In this document: positions 43,261 to 52,894 of the stretch, in pieces | Layout: every line of letters starts with the position of its first letter | Numbering within the stretch: position 1 is the first letter of the stretch | Assembly: GCA_035654655.1 (NCBI GenBank) | Contig: DASRWI010000016.1 | Coordinates: 144,071 to 208,070 of the forward strand | DNA length: 64,000 bases | Source of the DNA: DASRWI01 sp035654655 | Lineage (GTDB): Bacteria; Bacteroidota; Ignavibacteria; Ignavibacteriales; Ignavibacteriaceae | Reading direction: 5' to 3' | Notes under the pieces: model-generated | What the model saw: only the letters and a program-made list of their open reading frames with translations | Told to the model about the DNA's origin: nothing | Databases searched by the model: none | Translations under genes and position numbers: made by a program

Positions 43261-45864
43261 TTAAGAATATTTTTCGATTATCTTCTTAAACCTTTCATTA
43301 TTCCTGATTGGATCAAAAATTGGATGTAGCTTAAGCTGCCATACTGATAACATACCCGGTTTCTTAAGAATTTCATCCATTTTATCAATTGCTTCACTGT
43401 ACATTCGAAGCAACATATAAACTTCCACTTCTATTACCTCATAATCCATCTTGGTCCATAAATTCATCTTAGAACCGCTTGAGCTTTTTTGGATGACACT
43501 CTTTATCTGACTAATTGCTTCATCCTTTTTACCAATTCCTGCCAAAGCATAAGCAAGTTGAGCATGAGAATAAAGATCATCTTTTTCTGTAATTATTTTT
43601 TCTATTACTACTCTTGCTGAATCAAAAGCTTTGAATGAATTTTCTATATCTCCTTTAGCTCTATATGTAAATCCTTGTTTAATATATTTTTGTATTATAG
43701 GCCAAAATTCAGGCGGTAGCTTCTCATTGAGTGATGTCAAGGCACCATCAAATTTTCTCTCAAAATATTTTAATTTCCAAAAATAAATACCTTCTATGGT
43801 TCTTCCACCTCTATATATATTAGGATTCTTTTTAGAACCTTCTTCAAGAATTGAACGCGCAGTTTTTAAATCTCCGTATCCATCAATCATTAAATTGGCA
43901 AGGTTGCTGTAAGAATAAGGATCCTCAGGATGGGAAGATAAATATTCTTCAGCTTCTCTCTTGGCGCGATCCCATTCTCTTAAAGCAGTTGAAATATAAA
44001 ATGGTTCCAATTCATTAGGCAACTTTAAACTAATCGGGTCAATTACTCTTTTTTGTACCAGCATCTCTCTGGCTTTTTTCCAGTTTCCAAAATCTGCATA
44101 AAGATCACCTAATTGAGAAAGTAAAAAAGCCCATCTTGGTTTCTCTTTTAATGCTGCTTCATATTCTTTCAATGCTTCATCTTTTTTACCATCTATATAT
44201 CTTAAGTAATAACCTTTAGCTAAAAGAACCTCGGGCAAATTGCTTGATAATAAAATAGCTCTATCTAAAGAAGTTTTACTTTTCTGTAGTCTTACCGGAG
44301 TTTGGTCCCATAAGTACCATGAGTACATTCTTGTATGAAATACAGAAGCCCAGGCATAAGCTTCAGCAAAATTATTATCATAGTATGCAGCAGAATCAAA
44401 CATCTCTGCAGCTTTTGCGGTTCCTAAACTATCAACATAATTTGTTGAATAATATCGTCCCTTAAGATAGAAATCATATGCTTTGCGATTACTTGTCATA
44501 TGTTTTTCAATTGATGTTTTTTCCACAGGTAGTATCTTTAAACTTAATTCTTCTGAAATCCTCTTTGCAATTTCATTTTGAATGTTAAAGAGATTTACTT
44601 CATTGGCTTCAAATGCACCTCCCCAAATATTACCTTCTGTTTCTGTATTAATAAGTTGAGCAGTAACTCTGATTTCATTACCAATTCTTCTGATACTTCC
44701 TTCCAACAGATACTTAACGCCAAGTTCATCCCCAATATCACTAATTCTTTTCTTAGTATTTTTATATAATACCATTGAGGTTCTTGCAATAACTCTTAAG
44801 TCACTTATTTTTGATAATTGTGCTGTGATTTCTTCATGCATTCCATCCGCAAAAAATAAATCCTCTGCAGTATCATTGAAGGTTACGAAAGGTAAAACTC
44901 CTATTGATTTATTTTCATCAGTTCCTGTTCCCTTAAGTAGAAGCCACAAAGTTACAATTAATATAATGGCAAAAATGGTTGATGAGTAAAGAATTATTCT
45001 TTTTTTATTTATTTTTTTTACAGGTAAATAGGTTAAAGTAATATGTTCAGGTTCTTGTCTTAATTCTTTTAAATCATTAAGAAATTCATCAGCATTCTTA
45101 TATCTTCTATTTGCATCTTTATTCAAGCTCTTATTTATGATTTTAATTATAGCATCAGGAAGGTCATTTCTTATATTGTTTATTGGTTCAGGTTCTGAAT
45201 TGAGAATATTATAAATTACAGCAGAATCATATTCTCCTTTAAATGGAAGTTTACCGGTTAATATTTCATATAAAACAACTCCAAGTGACCAAATATCTGT
45301 ACGGATATCAACATCTTTTCCAACGGCTTGTTCCGGCGACATATATGAGATAGTTCCCAGAGATTCCTTTCTCTTAGTTATAGTAGAACGCTGTGAAAGT
45401 TTGGCAAGACCAAAATCTACAATTTTTACAATACCATCATCAGTTATAAAAATATTTTCAGGCTTTATATCTCTATGTATAATTCCCTTACTATGTGCTT
45501 GTCTTAATCCTTCTGCAATTTGAAAAACTATATTAATTGCATCTTCAATTTTTAACGAACTGTTTTCAATTTTTTTTCTTAAGGTTTCTCCTTCATAACA
45601 ATTCATGCAGATAAATATTTGTCCATCTTCAGTTTCATCAATTTCATGAATAGAACAAATATTATTATGGTCTAATGCTGATGCTGCCTGTGCCTCCCGG
45701 ATAAATCTTTCTTTGGCTTCATCATCCCTGGTTAATTCAGGAGGTAAAAATTTTAATGCAACAAACCGGTGAAGCCTGGTATCTTCGGCTTTATAAACAA
45801 TGCCCATTCCTCCGCCACCAAGCTTCTCAATAATTCTATAATGAGAAACATTCTCCTTAACCAT
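43261..45864 (-). CDS. Ser/Thr protein kinase with TolB-like and TPR extracytoplasmic domains
   Basis: 867 residues. Hanks-type kinase at 8-270: GGGGMG loop at 16-21, Lys38, HRD with Asp132, DFG with Asp150, SPEQ activation segment end. One membrane helix at about 290-310. Residues about 320-435 form a FlgO/TolB-amino-type domain (IGVLPFVTFNDTAEDLFFADGMHEEIT, LRVIARTSM, YLLEGSIRR). Residues 440-867 are tetratricopeptide repeats. This is the common PknB-TolB-TPR receptor layout of Acidobacteria and Ignavibacteria; ligand and targets unknown. Active-site residues are complete. The upstream neighbour on the same strand is a TPR protein 40 bases away. Confidence 0.93.
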   Translation of the reverse strand: MVKENVSHYRIIEKLGGGGMGIVYKAEDTRLHRFVALKFLPPELTRDDEAKERFIREAQAASALDHNNICSIHEIDETEDGQIFICMNCYEGETLRKKIENSSLKIEDAINIVFQIAEGLRQAHSKGIIHRDIKPENIFITDDGIVKIVDFGLAKLSQRSTITKRKESLGTISYMSPEQAVGKDVDIRTDIWSLGVVLYEILTGKLPFKGEYDSAVIYNILNSEPEPINNIRNDLPDAIIKIINKSLNKDANRRYKNADEFLNDLKELRQEPEHITLTYLPVKKINKKRIILYSSTIFAIILIVTLWLLLKGTGTDENKSIGVLPFVTFNDTAEDLFFADGMHEEITAQLSKISDLRVIARTSMVLYKNTKKRISDIGDELGVKYLLEGSIRRIGNEIRVTAQLINTETEGNIWGGAFEANEVNLFNIQNEIAKRISEELSLKILPVEKTSIEKHMTSNRKAYDFYLKGRYYSTNYVDSLGTAKAAEMFDSAAYYDNNFAEAYAWASVFHTRMYSWYLWDQTPVRLQKSKTSLDRAILLSSNLPEVLLAKGYYLRYIDGKKDEALKEYEAALKEKPRWAFLLSQLGDLYADFGNWKKAREMLVQKRVIDPISLKLPNELEPFYISTALREWDRAKREAEEYLSSHPEDPYSYSNLANLMIDGYGDLKTARSILEEGSKKNPNIYRGGRTIEGIYFWKLKYFERKFDGALTSLNEKLPPEFWPIIQKYIKQGFTYRAKGDIENSFKAFDSARVVIEKIITEKDDLYSHAQLAYALAGIGKKDEAISQIKSVIQKSSSGSKMNLWTKMDYEVIEVEVYMLLRMYSEAIDKMDEILKKPGMLSVWQLKLHPIFDPIRNNERFKKIIEKYS

Positions 45865-45904
45865 CCAAAACCTGCTTTATAAAACAAAGTTATAAAATCA
45901 AATA

Positions 45905-47362
45905 CTATTTCATACTTAGCTGCTTTACTTTATTCCATATTACAGCAGAATTTAATTGGTTTTCATTGAGATTTTTAATTTCTCCACATAATTTATTAGC
46001 CGATTCAGTGTCACCGACTTTATTGTAAGCTTGTGCAAGATAATATCTCTGCTGACAATTAGGAGTATTTATTTTCTTCATTATTGTAATTGCTGAACTA
46101 TAATTTCCCTGTTGATATTCTATTAATCCAAGAGTAAAATTATACTTATTCATCAATTCAATATCATCTTTCTTTTCAACTTCATCAATTGCTTGTTCAA
46201 CTTTATCTTTTGCTTCTTCTATTTCATTATTTAAGGCATATGCATAGGCTAAATCGAGGTCAGAGTATGCATTTAAACTTGCTTTCTCCTGCCAGGAAAG
46301 TGGCATCTTGTTTATTCTCTTATTATACTCATTAAATTTATCAAGAGCTTCAGCTGTTCTTCCATTTTCGCAAAGTATAAGTCCTTCATATGCATAAGAT
46401 TTTATCGCCTCCATTTTATTATTTTCAGTCTCAGCAATATCTCTATATTGATTAAAATTATTTAAAGCTTCATCAATATTATTTTCATACACATATGAAA
46501 TACTCTTTAATCTTTTAGCTAATAATTTAGAATTAGGATTATTGCTTGCTTCAGCAAATTTCCTGTAATAATCTCTTGCGGCATTATAGTCACTCTTAAA
46601 TAAATAAGCATTACCAATCATATATAATGACCTTTGGAATGTTTTGTCCTTAGCAAAAGATGTTTGGAAATTTTTTATAGCCCCGTCATAATCCCCTGTC
46701 TTCAAAAGCAATTCACCATAAGAATCATATGGATTTGGATAATCAGGAACTAAAGCGATATACTGCTGTAATTCTTTTTTTGCATTATCATAATCTCCCA
46801 TCCCCATATAGATATAACCCAAAAGATTATGAGCTTGAGGGAAATCAGGTTTAATTTGTACAACTTTTTTTAATATTTCCAATGCTTTGGCATTTTCTCC
46901 GGCATTGTATAAATTTGAACTTTTATAAAACATTGGTCTGGGATCTTCGGGAAACATTTGAATTAAGGCATCTTCAATCATTCTCGCTTTGCTGATGTTA
47001 TTATCTGAATAATTTTTAACAATTTCAATTTGCAACTGCTCTCCCTTTGAAGCATAGCCGGAATATAAAATTGCATTCTTTAAATTTTCATCCCGAACAT
47101 CAGGATTAGATGCATAGAAGGTTTTATATAAATATGCTAAGGCAAAGGTGTTATCTAATGCAATTGCTTTATCAAGCAAGGCTTCTCCTTTTATAATATC
47201 TCCATTTTCAATTAAATCTCTTGCCTGAATTAAGAATTCTTTAGCTTCCGGAGATGTTGTTGTTAATGGAATTTCTTTTTGTGCGAATAAGGATATACTT
47301 AGGACAAGAAAAAATAGTATAGTTAGGAAAATAGATAGGAATAATTTACTTTCTTTTTTCAT
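45905..47362 (-). CDS. exported TPR-repeat protein
   Basis: 485 residues with an N-terminal signal (hydrophobic FLSIFLTILFFLVLSISL, ending near FAQ). The rest is about ten tetratricopeptide repeats, for example PDFPQAHNLLGYIYMGMGDYDNAKKEL and PNPYDSYGELLLKTGDYDGAIKNF. Strong AGGAGG ribosome site. A periplasmic scaffold is likely. It is encoded immediately upstream of the kinase whose outside part is also TPR, so the two may interact (inference). Confidence 0.88.
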   Translation of the reverse strand: MKKESKLFLSIFLTILFFLVLSISLFAQKEIPLTTTSPEAKEFLIQARDLIENGDIIKGEALLDKAIALDNTFALAYLYKTFYASNPDVRDENLKNAILYSGYASKGEQLQIEIVKNYSDNNISKARMIEDALIQMFPEDPRPMFYKSSNLYNAGENAKALEILKKVVQIKPDFPQAHNLLGYIYMGMGDYDNAKKELQQYIALVPDYPNPYDSYGELLLKTGDYDGAIKNFQTSFAKDKTFQRSLYMIGNAYLFKSDYNAARDYYRKFAEASNNPNSKLLAKRLKSISYVYENNIDEALNNFNQYRDIAETENNKMEAIKSYAYEGLILCENGRTAEALDKFNEYNKRINKMPLSWQEKASLNAYSDLDLAYAYALNNEIEEAKDKVEQAIDEVEKKDDIELMNKYNFTLGLIEYQQGNYSSAITIMKKINTPNCQQRYYLAQAYNKVGDTESANKLCGEIKNLNENQLNSAVIWNKVKQLSMK

Positions 47363-47569
47363 AGCAGCCTCCTGATTTCCTTTCAGTTATTTTTTAAAGG
47401 CTACTTCGGGAGAAAAAAAAGGATAATCACTACTTTTTTTTCATTCTCTCGGAGCAGAGAAAATTATTTGCAATTAAAAATATAAAAAATATTTTAAAAA
47501 TTATGCCTCAAAATGAACATTTAATTGGTTTATCCCCTTAATTAATCACCATTTTATTCAATATTTTTC

Positions 47570-48598
47570 TTAAGGATTGAATTTCCCCGCTATCAAAGTT
47601 CCGCAGTTAAAACATTTATTTCCATCCATCCTGTACTTATTTACCGAATGCCAATCTCTTTCAATAAGCTTTTCATTACAAGTTGGACAGTAAGTTGTTT
47701 GACCAGCTTTATTAAATACATTCCCTACATATACATATTTTAACCCGGCATTTAAGGCTATCTTTCTTGCAGATGTTAATGTTTCTTCAGGTGTTCTATT
47801 TTTATCAAGCATTTTAAAATCAGGATGGAATGCAGTAAAATGCAAGGGAACCGAATCTCCTAAATTTTCTAATATCCAATCTGTCTGTTGTTTTAATTCT
47901 TCAGGATTATCATTCTCATCAGGAATTAATAAAGTTGTAATTTCAAACCAAATGTCAGTTTCATTCTTCAACCATATTAATGTATCAAGTACATCATTAA
48001 GATGTGAATATGTTACCTGGTGATAAAATCTTTCTGTGAATCCTTTCAAATCAACATTTGCTGCATCTATATATTTATAAACATCTTTGCGTGCTTTCTT
48101 ATCAATGTAACCGGCAGTTACCATTACATTATTAATCCCCACTTCACGAGCTATCTTTGAAATATCAATAACATACTCACCAAATATTGTTGGGTCATTA
48201 TAAGTGTAGGCTATAGAAGGAGCTTTATATTGCTTAGCAAGTTTTACTACATCTTCAGGAGAAACTTCTAAGGAATTATCATCATCAAGTTTTGCTTTCG
48301 ATATATTCCAGTTCTGACAGAACTTACATCCAAGATTACATCCTGCAGTGCCAAAACTTAAAATTGAAGTTCCCGGATAAAAATGATTTAATGGTTTTTT
48401 CTCAATAGGGTCCAATGCAAACCCTGTTGGTCTTCCATAACCAATAGTATATAACTTACCATTATGGTTTTGCCTTATGTAACAAAATCCTGCCTGTCCT
48501 TCTTTTAAAGTGCAGTATCTGGGACAAAGAGTACATAAAATCTTTCCATTATCAGTCTCTTCCCACCATTGTGCTAATTTCATCTCATCTTTAATCAT
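47570..48598 (-). CDS. amrS: AmmeMemoRadiSam system radical SAM enzyme
   Basis: 342 residues. Radical SAM cluster motif Cys87, Cys91, Cys94 in AGCNLGCKFCQNW, N-terminal extra cysteines CTLCPRYC (22-29) with GQAGFC, and a C-terminal ribbon CPTC ... CFNCG. The segment IEKKPLNHFYPG is typical of the AmrS/PflA-like group. Its partners AMMECR1 and Memo are not in the window, and the reaction of the system is unsettled. It is followed on the upstream side by a TPR gene (5 bases away), so they form one unit. The gap 47363-47569 shows no gene. Confidence 0.92.
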   Translation of the reverse strand: MIKDEMKLAQWWEETDNGKILCTLCPRYCTLKEGQAGFCYIRQNHNGKLYTIGYGRPTGFALDPIEKKPLNHFYPGTSILSFGTAGCNLGCKFCQNWNISKAKLDDDNSLEVSPEDVVKLAKQYKAPSIAYTYNDPTIFGEYVIDISKIAREVGINNVMVTAGYIDKKARKDVYKYIDAANVDLKGFTERFYHQVTYSHLNDVLDTLIWLKNETDIWFEITTLLIPDENDNPEELKQQTDWILENLGDSVPLHFTAFHPDFKMLDKNRTPEETLTSARKIALNAGLKYVYVGNVFNKAGQTTYCPTCNEKLIERDWHSVNKYRMDGNKCFNCGTLIAGKFNP

Positions 48599-48603
48599 AA
48601 TAA

Positions 48604-49746
48604 CTATTTTTTATATGGAGTTTCCAAATATTGTTTTGCAAGAGTATGAGACCTTCCATATTCTCTCATATCGAGCAATTCATTATAATAATCTTTTGCT
48701 TTATCCCTGTTGCCCAATTGATCATTCAGCATACCAAGATACAAAGCAGTATTAATTAAAAATCCTGATTCTTCATTCTTATCAATTTTTCTTGATAAGT
48801 TTTCACATGTTTCAAAAAATATCTTTGCGCTATCTAAATTATTTTCATATTGATATTGCATTGCGATGTAATAAGTTGCTTCACGAATTGTCTTATCATT
48901 ATTATATCCATAATAATTTTTATTAGCCTTATCTAATACACTTCTAAAAACAATAGAAGCATTTTTGTACTCCCCTTTTTTAGCTGCAATTCTTCCTTCC
49001 CATTTTTCAAAAGTTGGATTATCAGGGAAATCCCCAATCAATTGTTTTGCGTATTCATCAGATTTATATGGATTACCTTCATAGTGATAATATAAAGTCA
49101 TAAGAAAATAACGGGCTTCATATTTTGCATATTTTCCTTTTTGAGCTGTCAGATTCAACTGCTCAATGCCTTTTTGTTTATCACCTTTCGGAAAGAAAAT
49201 CATTAAAGGTTTAATTATAGGATACTGGTCAGGAATAATTGATGCATAGTAATTATAGATACCAAATCCAAGTTGGACATCATAATTATTTGGATTAAGT
49301 GATGCAGCTTTTTCAACTATAGGTAATGCTTCGCGTCCATCATCAGCTGCTTTAATCCAGCTTTCGCGGTAAGCTCTTAACCTTCCTCTAAACCCAATTG
49401 CACCTCCTTTAAAGAATAGTGCATCTTCATCGTTTGGATTTTTATCCAGGATTTCATCACACTGATAAATAACATCCTCTAATTTTTGATAAAACATATC
49501 ATCATAAGATTCGTTATCTAAATCCAATAAAATTTTCCACCAATCTATCATTGCTAAAAAGAATTTTCCTGCAGGATGCTTGGGATAATCAGCCATTAAA
49601 CCTCTGAAAGTAACTTCTGCATCATTGAATTTTATATTATAAATTTCTTTAATACCCTTCATTACAGTAGAATCAAATGATGCGTTTTGGGCGTATGTAG
49701 ATAAACTAAATAAAACAAAAAGGAATAAAAAAGCAGCTTTTTTCAC
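48604..49746 (-). CDS. exported TPR-like protein
   Basis: 380 residues, GTG start with GGAG upstream (the overlapping ATG is followed at once by TGA). Signal peptide ending near STYAQ. The rest is helical repeats with Tyr/Asn-rich motifs such as YNIKFNDAEVTFRGLMADYPKHPAGKF and ATYYIAMQYQYENNLDSAKIFF. Similar proteins of about 380 residues occur widely in Ignavibacteria as unannotated TPR proteins. Function unknown; it shares a transcription unit with amrS. Confidence 0.82.
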   Translation of the reverse strand: MKKAAFLFLFVLFSLSTYAQNASFDSTVMKGIKEIYNIKFNDAEVTFRGLMADYPKHPAGKFFLAMIDWWKILLDLDNESYDDMFYQKLEDVIYQCDEILDKNPNDEDALFFKGGAIGFRGRLRAYRESWIKAADDGREALPIVEKAASLNPNNYDVQLGFGIYNYYASIIPDQYPIIKPLMIFFPKGDKQKGIEQLNLTAQKGKYAKYEARYFLMTLYYHYEGNPYKSDEYAKQLIGDFPDNPTFEKWEGRIAAKKGEYKNASIVFRSVLDKANKNYYGYNNDKTIREATYYIAMQYQYENNLDSAKIFFETCENLSRKIDKNEESGFLINTALYLGMLNDQLGNRDKAKDYYNELLDMREYGRSHTLAKQYLETPYKK

Positions 49747-50075
49747 ATTTTCTCCAAATATTAAAGCAAAATATAAAATTATACATCCTCAATCAAAAAA
49801 AGTTGCGTAATTGGGCAGGGAATTATTTTTTTAATTTTTGAGCAGAATTAAATAATATGTTTTCTTTATTGACAATGAAACAAATAATATTGTATTTTAT
49901 GAATAAGAATTAGTTCAGTTTATTTGAGTTCTCTTATTTGTCCTTTAAGTGTACCTGAATTTATGAACATATTAAATAATCGCCTGCTTTTCAGCTTCAA
50001 ATATTTTCTTTTCAATTTATTTTTAAATCTGACTTCTTTCAAAATTTTCTTTATTAAAATAACGTGAGGGTTCCA
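49747..50075. other. divergent intergenic region, no gene
   Basis: About 330 AT-rich bases between two divergent genes. No coding frame, no dispersed repeat and no hairpin of note. It must hold the promoters of the TPR/amrS unit and of the secreted-protein pseudogene. Confidence 0.6.
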
Positions 50076-51428
50076 ATGAAAAAATTGATACGTTCTGTTA
50101 TTGTTTTATTCTTTCTATTCTTTTTTGAAAATTTAACTTTTGCTCAAGGTTGGATGTCCTTAACTAATCCTTTAGGAATGGGTGAAAATTCCATGACCGG
50201 TAAAGTAATTTTTGTAAGTCCTACCGAAGGATGGATTACAACCAGAGATGGAAATTTCCTGCATACAATTGATGGTGGTACTAATTGGGTTGTCGTAGAC
50301 CCTTCTCCCAATGATACTGATTTTTGTTTCTCCGATCCTTCGATTACAATGGATTGGGTAGGTACAACTCACGGGTGGAATATAGTTACTATCGGCAATA
50401 TGGATTCCGCAGTAGGTGCTGCTGTATACAAAACTACTAACGGAGGAATTAATTGGACAAGACAAGTTCTTTCAAATGAAGTAGGTGTACTGGGAATTGA
50501 ATTACAATTCACTGATGTTAATCATGGTTGGGTTTTGCTATTTAGTTTTACAGGTCTTCCTAAATTTTTACGTACAACAGATGGAGGAACGACCTGGAAT
50601 GAATTCAATGGTGCCGGTATATTTTATTTTATTGATAATAATGTTGGCTGGGCATATAGTGGTGCAGGACCAACTGGAACTGAACCTCCTCACAAAATTA
50701 TCTAGACCATTGATGGTGGCAATAATTGGAGTGAACAATTTAATGATATTACTGCAGGGACATATGAAGCTATGTTTTTTTCAGATGCAAATCATGGTTG
50801 GATAGTAGGTGATCTGGGGAAAGTACTTAAAACTATTGATGGCGGTGCTAATTGGACTTATGTTACTAATATATTTGGTGGAACTTCTGAAAAAGTTAGG
50901 ACTGTATTTTTCTTAGATGCCAATAATGGATGGATACCATATAAAAGAAACACAGGAACAAGCAATGAGCCTATAGTTTATCATACTACCGATGGAGGAG
51001 CCAGTTGGACTATTCAATCAACTCCTTTAGGTGATAACCAAGGTTTTAATTCCATCTTTTCAATATATTTTTGGGATTTACAAACTGGTTGGTTATCTGC
51101 AGATTGGGGACGTCTGGCTAAGTATGTAGGAGTTACAGGTGTTGAAAATTCAAATACTTCGCCTGATAATTTTTCAATTGAACAAAATTATCCAAATCCG
51201 TTTAATCCAGGTACAAAAATAAATTACTCCATTAAAGAAAATAGTTTTGTTACTCTTAAAGTATTCGATGTTTTAGGTAATGAAATTTCAATATTAGTTA
51301 ATGAAGAAAAACCTGCAGGAAATTATTCAATTGATTTCAATGCAAAATCATTATCAAATGGAATTTATTTTTATTCTATTACTGCCGGAGATTTTAGTTC
51401 AGTTAAAAAAATGATATTGCTTAAGTAA
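50076..51428 (+). pseudogene. secreted Ycf48/BNR-repeat protein with sorting domain, interrupted by TAG
   Basis: One frame of 451 codons is broken by a single TAG at 50703-50705. Upstream is a signal peptide (MKKLIRSVIVLFFLFFF, ending FAQ) and Ycf48-like repeats (TIDGGTNWVVV, TTNGGINW, TTDGGTTW); downstream the repeats continue (TIDGGANW, TTDGGASW) and the protein ends in a sorting domain (EQNYPNPFNPGTKI ... VKKMILLK). Every other repeat has Lys or Arg where the stop stands, so AAG to TAG is the likely change. The protein would be a surface-exported beta-propeller. Both halves look otherwise intact, so the lesion is recent, an error, or suppressed. Confidence 0.8.
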
Positions 51429-51440
51429 TTATTAATTAAA

Positions 51441-51472
51441 AAACCCCTTCAGTTTTTATTCTGAAGGGGTTT
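51441..51472. terminator. bidirectional terminator between convergent secreted-protein genes
   Basis: 12-bp stem AAACCCCTTCAG / CTGAAGGGGTTT with an 8-base T-rich loop, A-rich on the left and T-rich on the right. Confidence 0.88.
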
Positions 51473-51494
51473 AATAATTTTATTAAATAATTTA

Positions 51495-52724
51495 TTACTT
51501 AATTAACATCATTTTCTTTGTACTTGTAAAAGATGAACCATCAACTCCCTTTGCACTGATTGTATACATATAAACACCAGTTTCAAGATTAGCTGCATTC
51601 ATATTAACTGATTGAACACCTACTGTCATATTAGCATTAATCAAAGTCATAACTTCCTGACCAATTACATTGTAAACTTTTAAAGTTACAAAAGCATTTG
51701 AAGGTAAAGAGAAATTAATAACTGTTGATGGGTTGAAGGGATTAGGATAATTTTGTCCTAATGCATAGCTGCTAACACCAGTTACATTAACTTCAACTTC
51801 TTTACTGTATGTGTAAGCTCCGTTAAAATCTTCTTGCCTTAATCTGTAAGTATATTTCCCACCATTTAAATTCTTATCTGTATAAGAATAATTTTTAACT
51901 TCAGTTGTAGTTCCATTACCTGAAACTTTAGCAATAGATAAGTACTTTCCATTAGCTGATTTTCTTTCAACTACAAAACCACTGTTGTTTAATTCAGTAG
52001 CAGTTGACCAGGTAAGAACAACATTATCTTTTGAAGTGTTAACTGAGAATGATGATAATTCAACAGGAACGGTAACTACGTGAACTGTAGCTTCTGCCCA
52101 CATATCAGCATCAAAACCATTTGTAAAATTATCACTTATAGCACCATAAGTACCGTTGCTCCATTTTTCCCATGCGCGTTTTTGAAGATTTCCTTCACCA
52201 GGAGCATCGCAGATTGCTGCAATAGTATCATTGAAAGTAGAAGCCCATTCAAATCCAACAAAGAAAGGACCGGTTACATTAACACCAGTAACATTATATC
52301 CATTAAAATAATTAACTGTGTCAAGATTAGAAGATGCTTCTCTCTTTGAGAATAATAAAGCACCCGGGGCACCAGCTGTACCAACTGCTCTAACTACAAC
52401 GTCAAAACTATCAACAGCGCCAACAGTTTTTAAGAATGCAAAATAAATTCCCATTGCAGTTACACTTCCGGTAAAATTATTATCTATTCTTTGATATTTT
52501 CCTAAGTCACCATATTTATTAACGCCAAAAATAAAACCATTACCACCAGAGTAAGTATATAATCTGGCTGAGTTACCATAAAAGAATGTTGTATCATAAT
52601 CAACTTTACTATGATTTACAGTTGAATACTTTACATCAATACCTGCTCCGACATTTCTATCTTGAGCAAAAGAAAAAGAAAGAACAAAACCGAACACCAA
52701 TAAGAGTGTAAGAAATTTTTTCAT
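51495..52724 (-). CDS. secreted protein with type IX-type sorting domain
   Basis: 409 residues from ATG 52724 with GGAG before it. Signal peptide (MKKFLTLLLVFGFVLSFSFAQ). The first 225 residues form a beta-rich domain of unknown family with Gly/Asp-rich turns; residues about 230-320 are a fibronectin-like domain (VELSSFSVNTSKDNVVLTWSTATELNNSGF); the last 85 are a type A sorting domain (GQNYPNPFNPSTVI ... TKKMMLIK). Predicted to be exported across the outer membrane and kept at the surface. A clear promoter sits just upstream. Confidence 0.87.
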   Translation of the reverse strand: MKKFLTLLLVFGFVLSFSFAQDRNVGAGIDVKYSTVNHSKVDYDTTFFYGNSARLYTYSGGNGFIFGVNKYGDLGKYQRIDNNFTGSVTAMGIYFAFLKTVGAVDSFDVVVRAVGTAGAPGALLFSKREASSNLDTVNYFNGYNVTGVNVTGPFFVGFEWASTFNDTIAAICDAPGEGNLQKRAWEKWSNGTYGAISDNFTNGFDADMWAEATVHVVTVPVELSSFSVNTSKDNVVLTWSTATELNNSGFVVERKSANGKYLSIAKVSGNGTTTEVKNYSYTDKNLNGGKYTYRLRQEDFNGAYTYSKEVEVNVTGVSSYALGQNYPNPFNPSTVINFSLPSNAFVTLKVYNVIGQEVMTLINANMTVGVQSVNMNAANLETGVYMYTISAKGVDGSSFTSTKKMMLIK

Positions 52725-52745
52725 CAGAACTCCTCGAACTTTTAA

Positions 52746-52773
52746 ATTATACAATATTGAATTAACTTTTCAA
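52746..52773 (-). promoter_or_regulatory. sigma70-like promoter of the secreted-protein gene
   Basis: Minus strand TTGAAA, 16 bases, TATAAT; the -10 lies 22 bases before the start codon region. Confidence 0.5.
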
Positions 52774-52838
52774 TGTAAACATTTTTAAAAGTTATTGCAA
52801 TAAAAAAAACTATTTTTTTGAAAAATTTAAAAATAAAA

Positions 52839-52870
52839 AACCCACAACCTTATTAAACCGATTGTGGGTT
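52839..52870 (-). terminator. hemB terminator
   Basis: AACCCACAA / TTGTGGGTT with a 14-base loop; on the minus strand followed by TTTTTATTTTT. Lies 25 bases after the hemB stop and closes the heme gene block. Confidence 0.8.
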
Positions 52871-52894
52871 AAAAAAAGAATTATTTATAATTTT

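Noticed and set aside
47440..47463. TTCTCT/AGAGAA hairpin as the amrS terminator
   Set aside because: On the minus strand the stem is followed by A-rich sequence, not T-rich, and lies over 100 bases past the stop.
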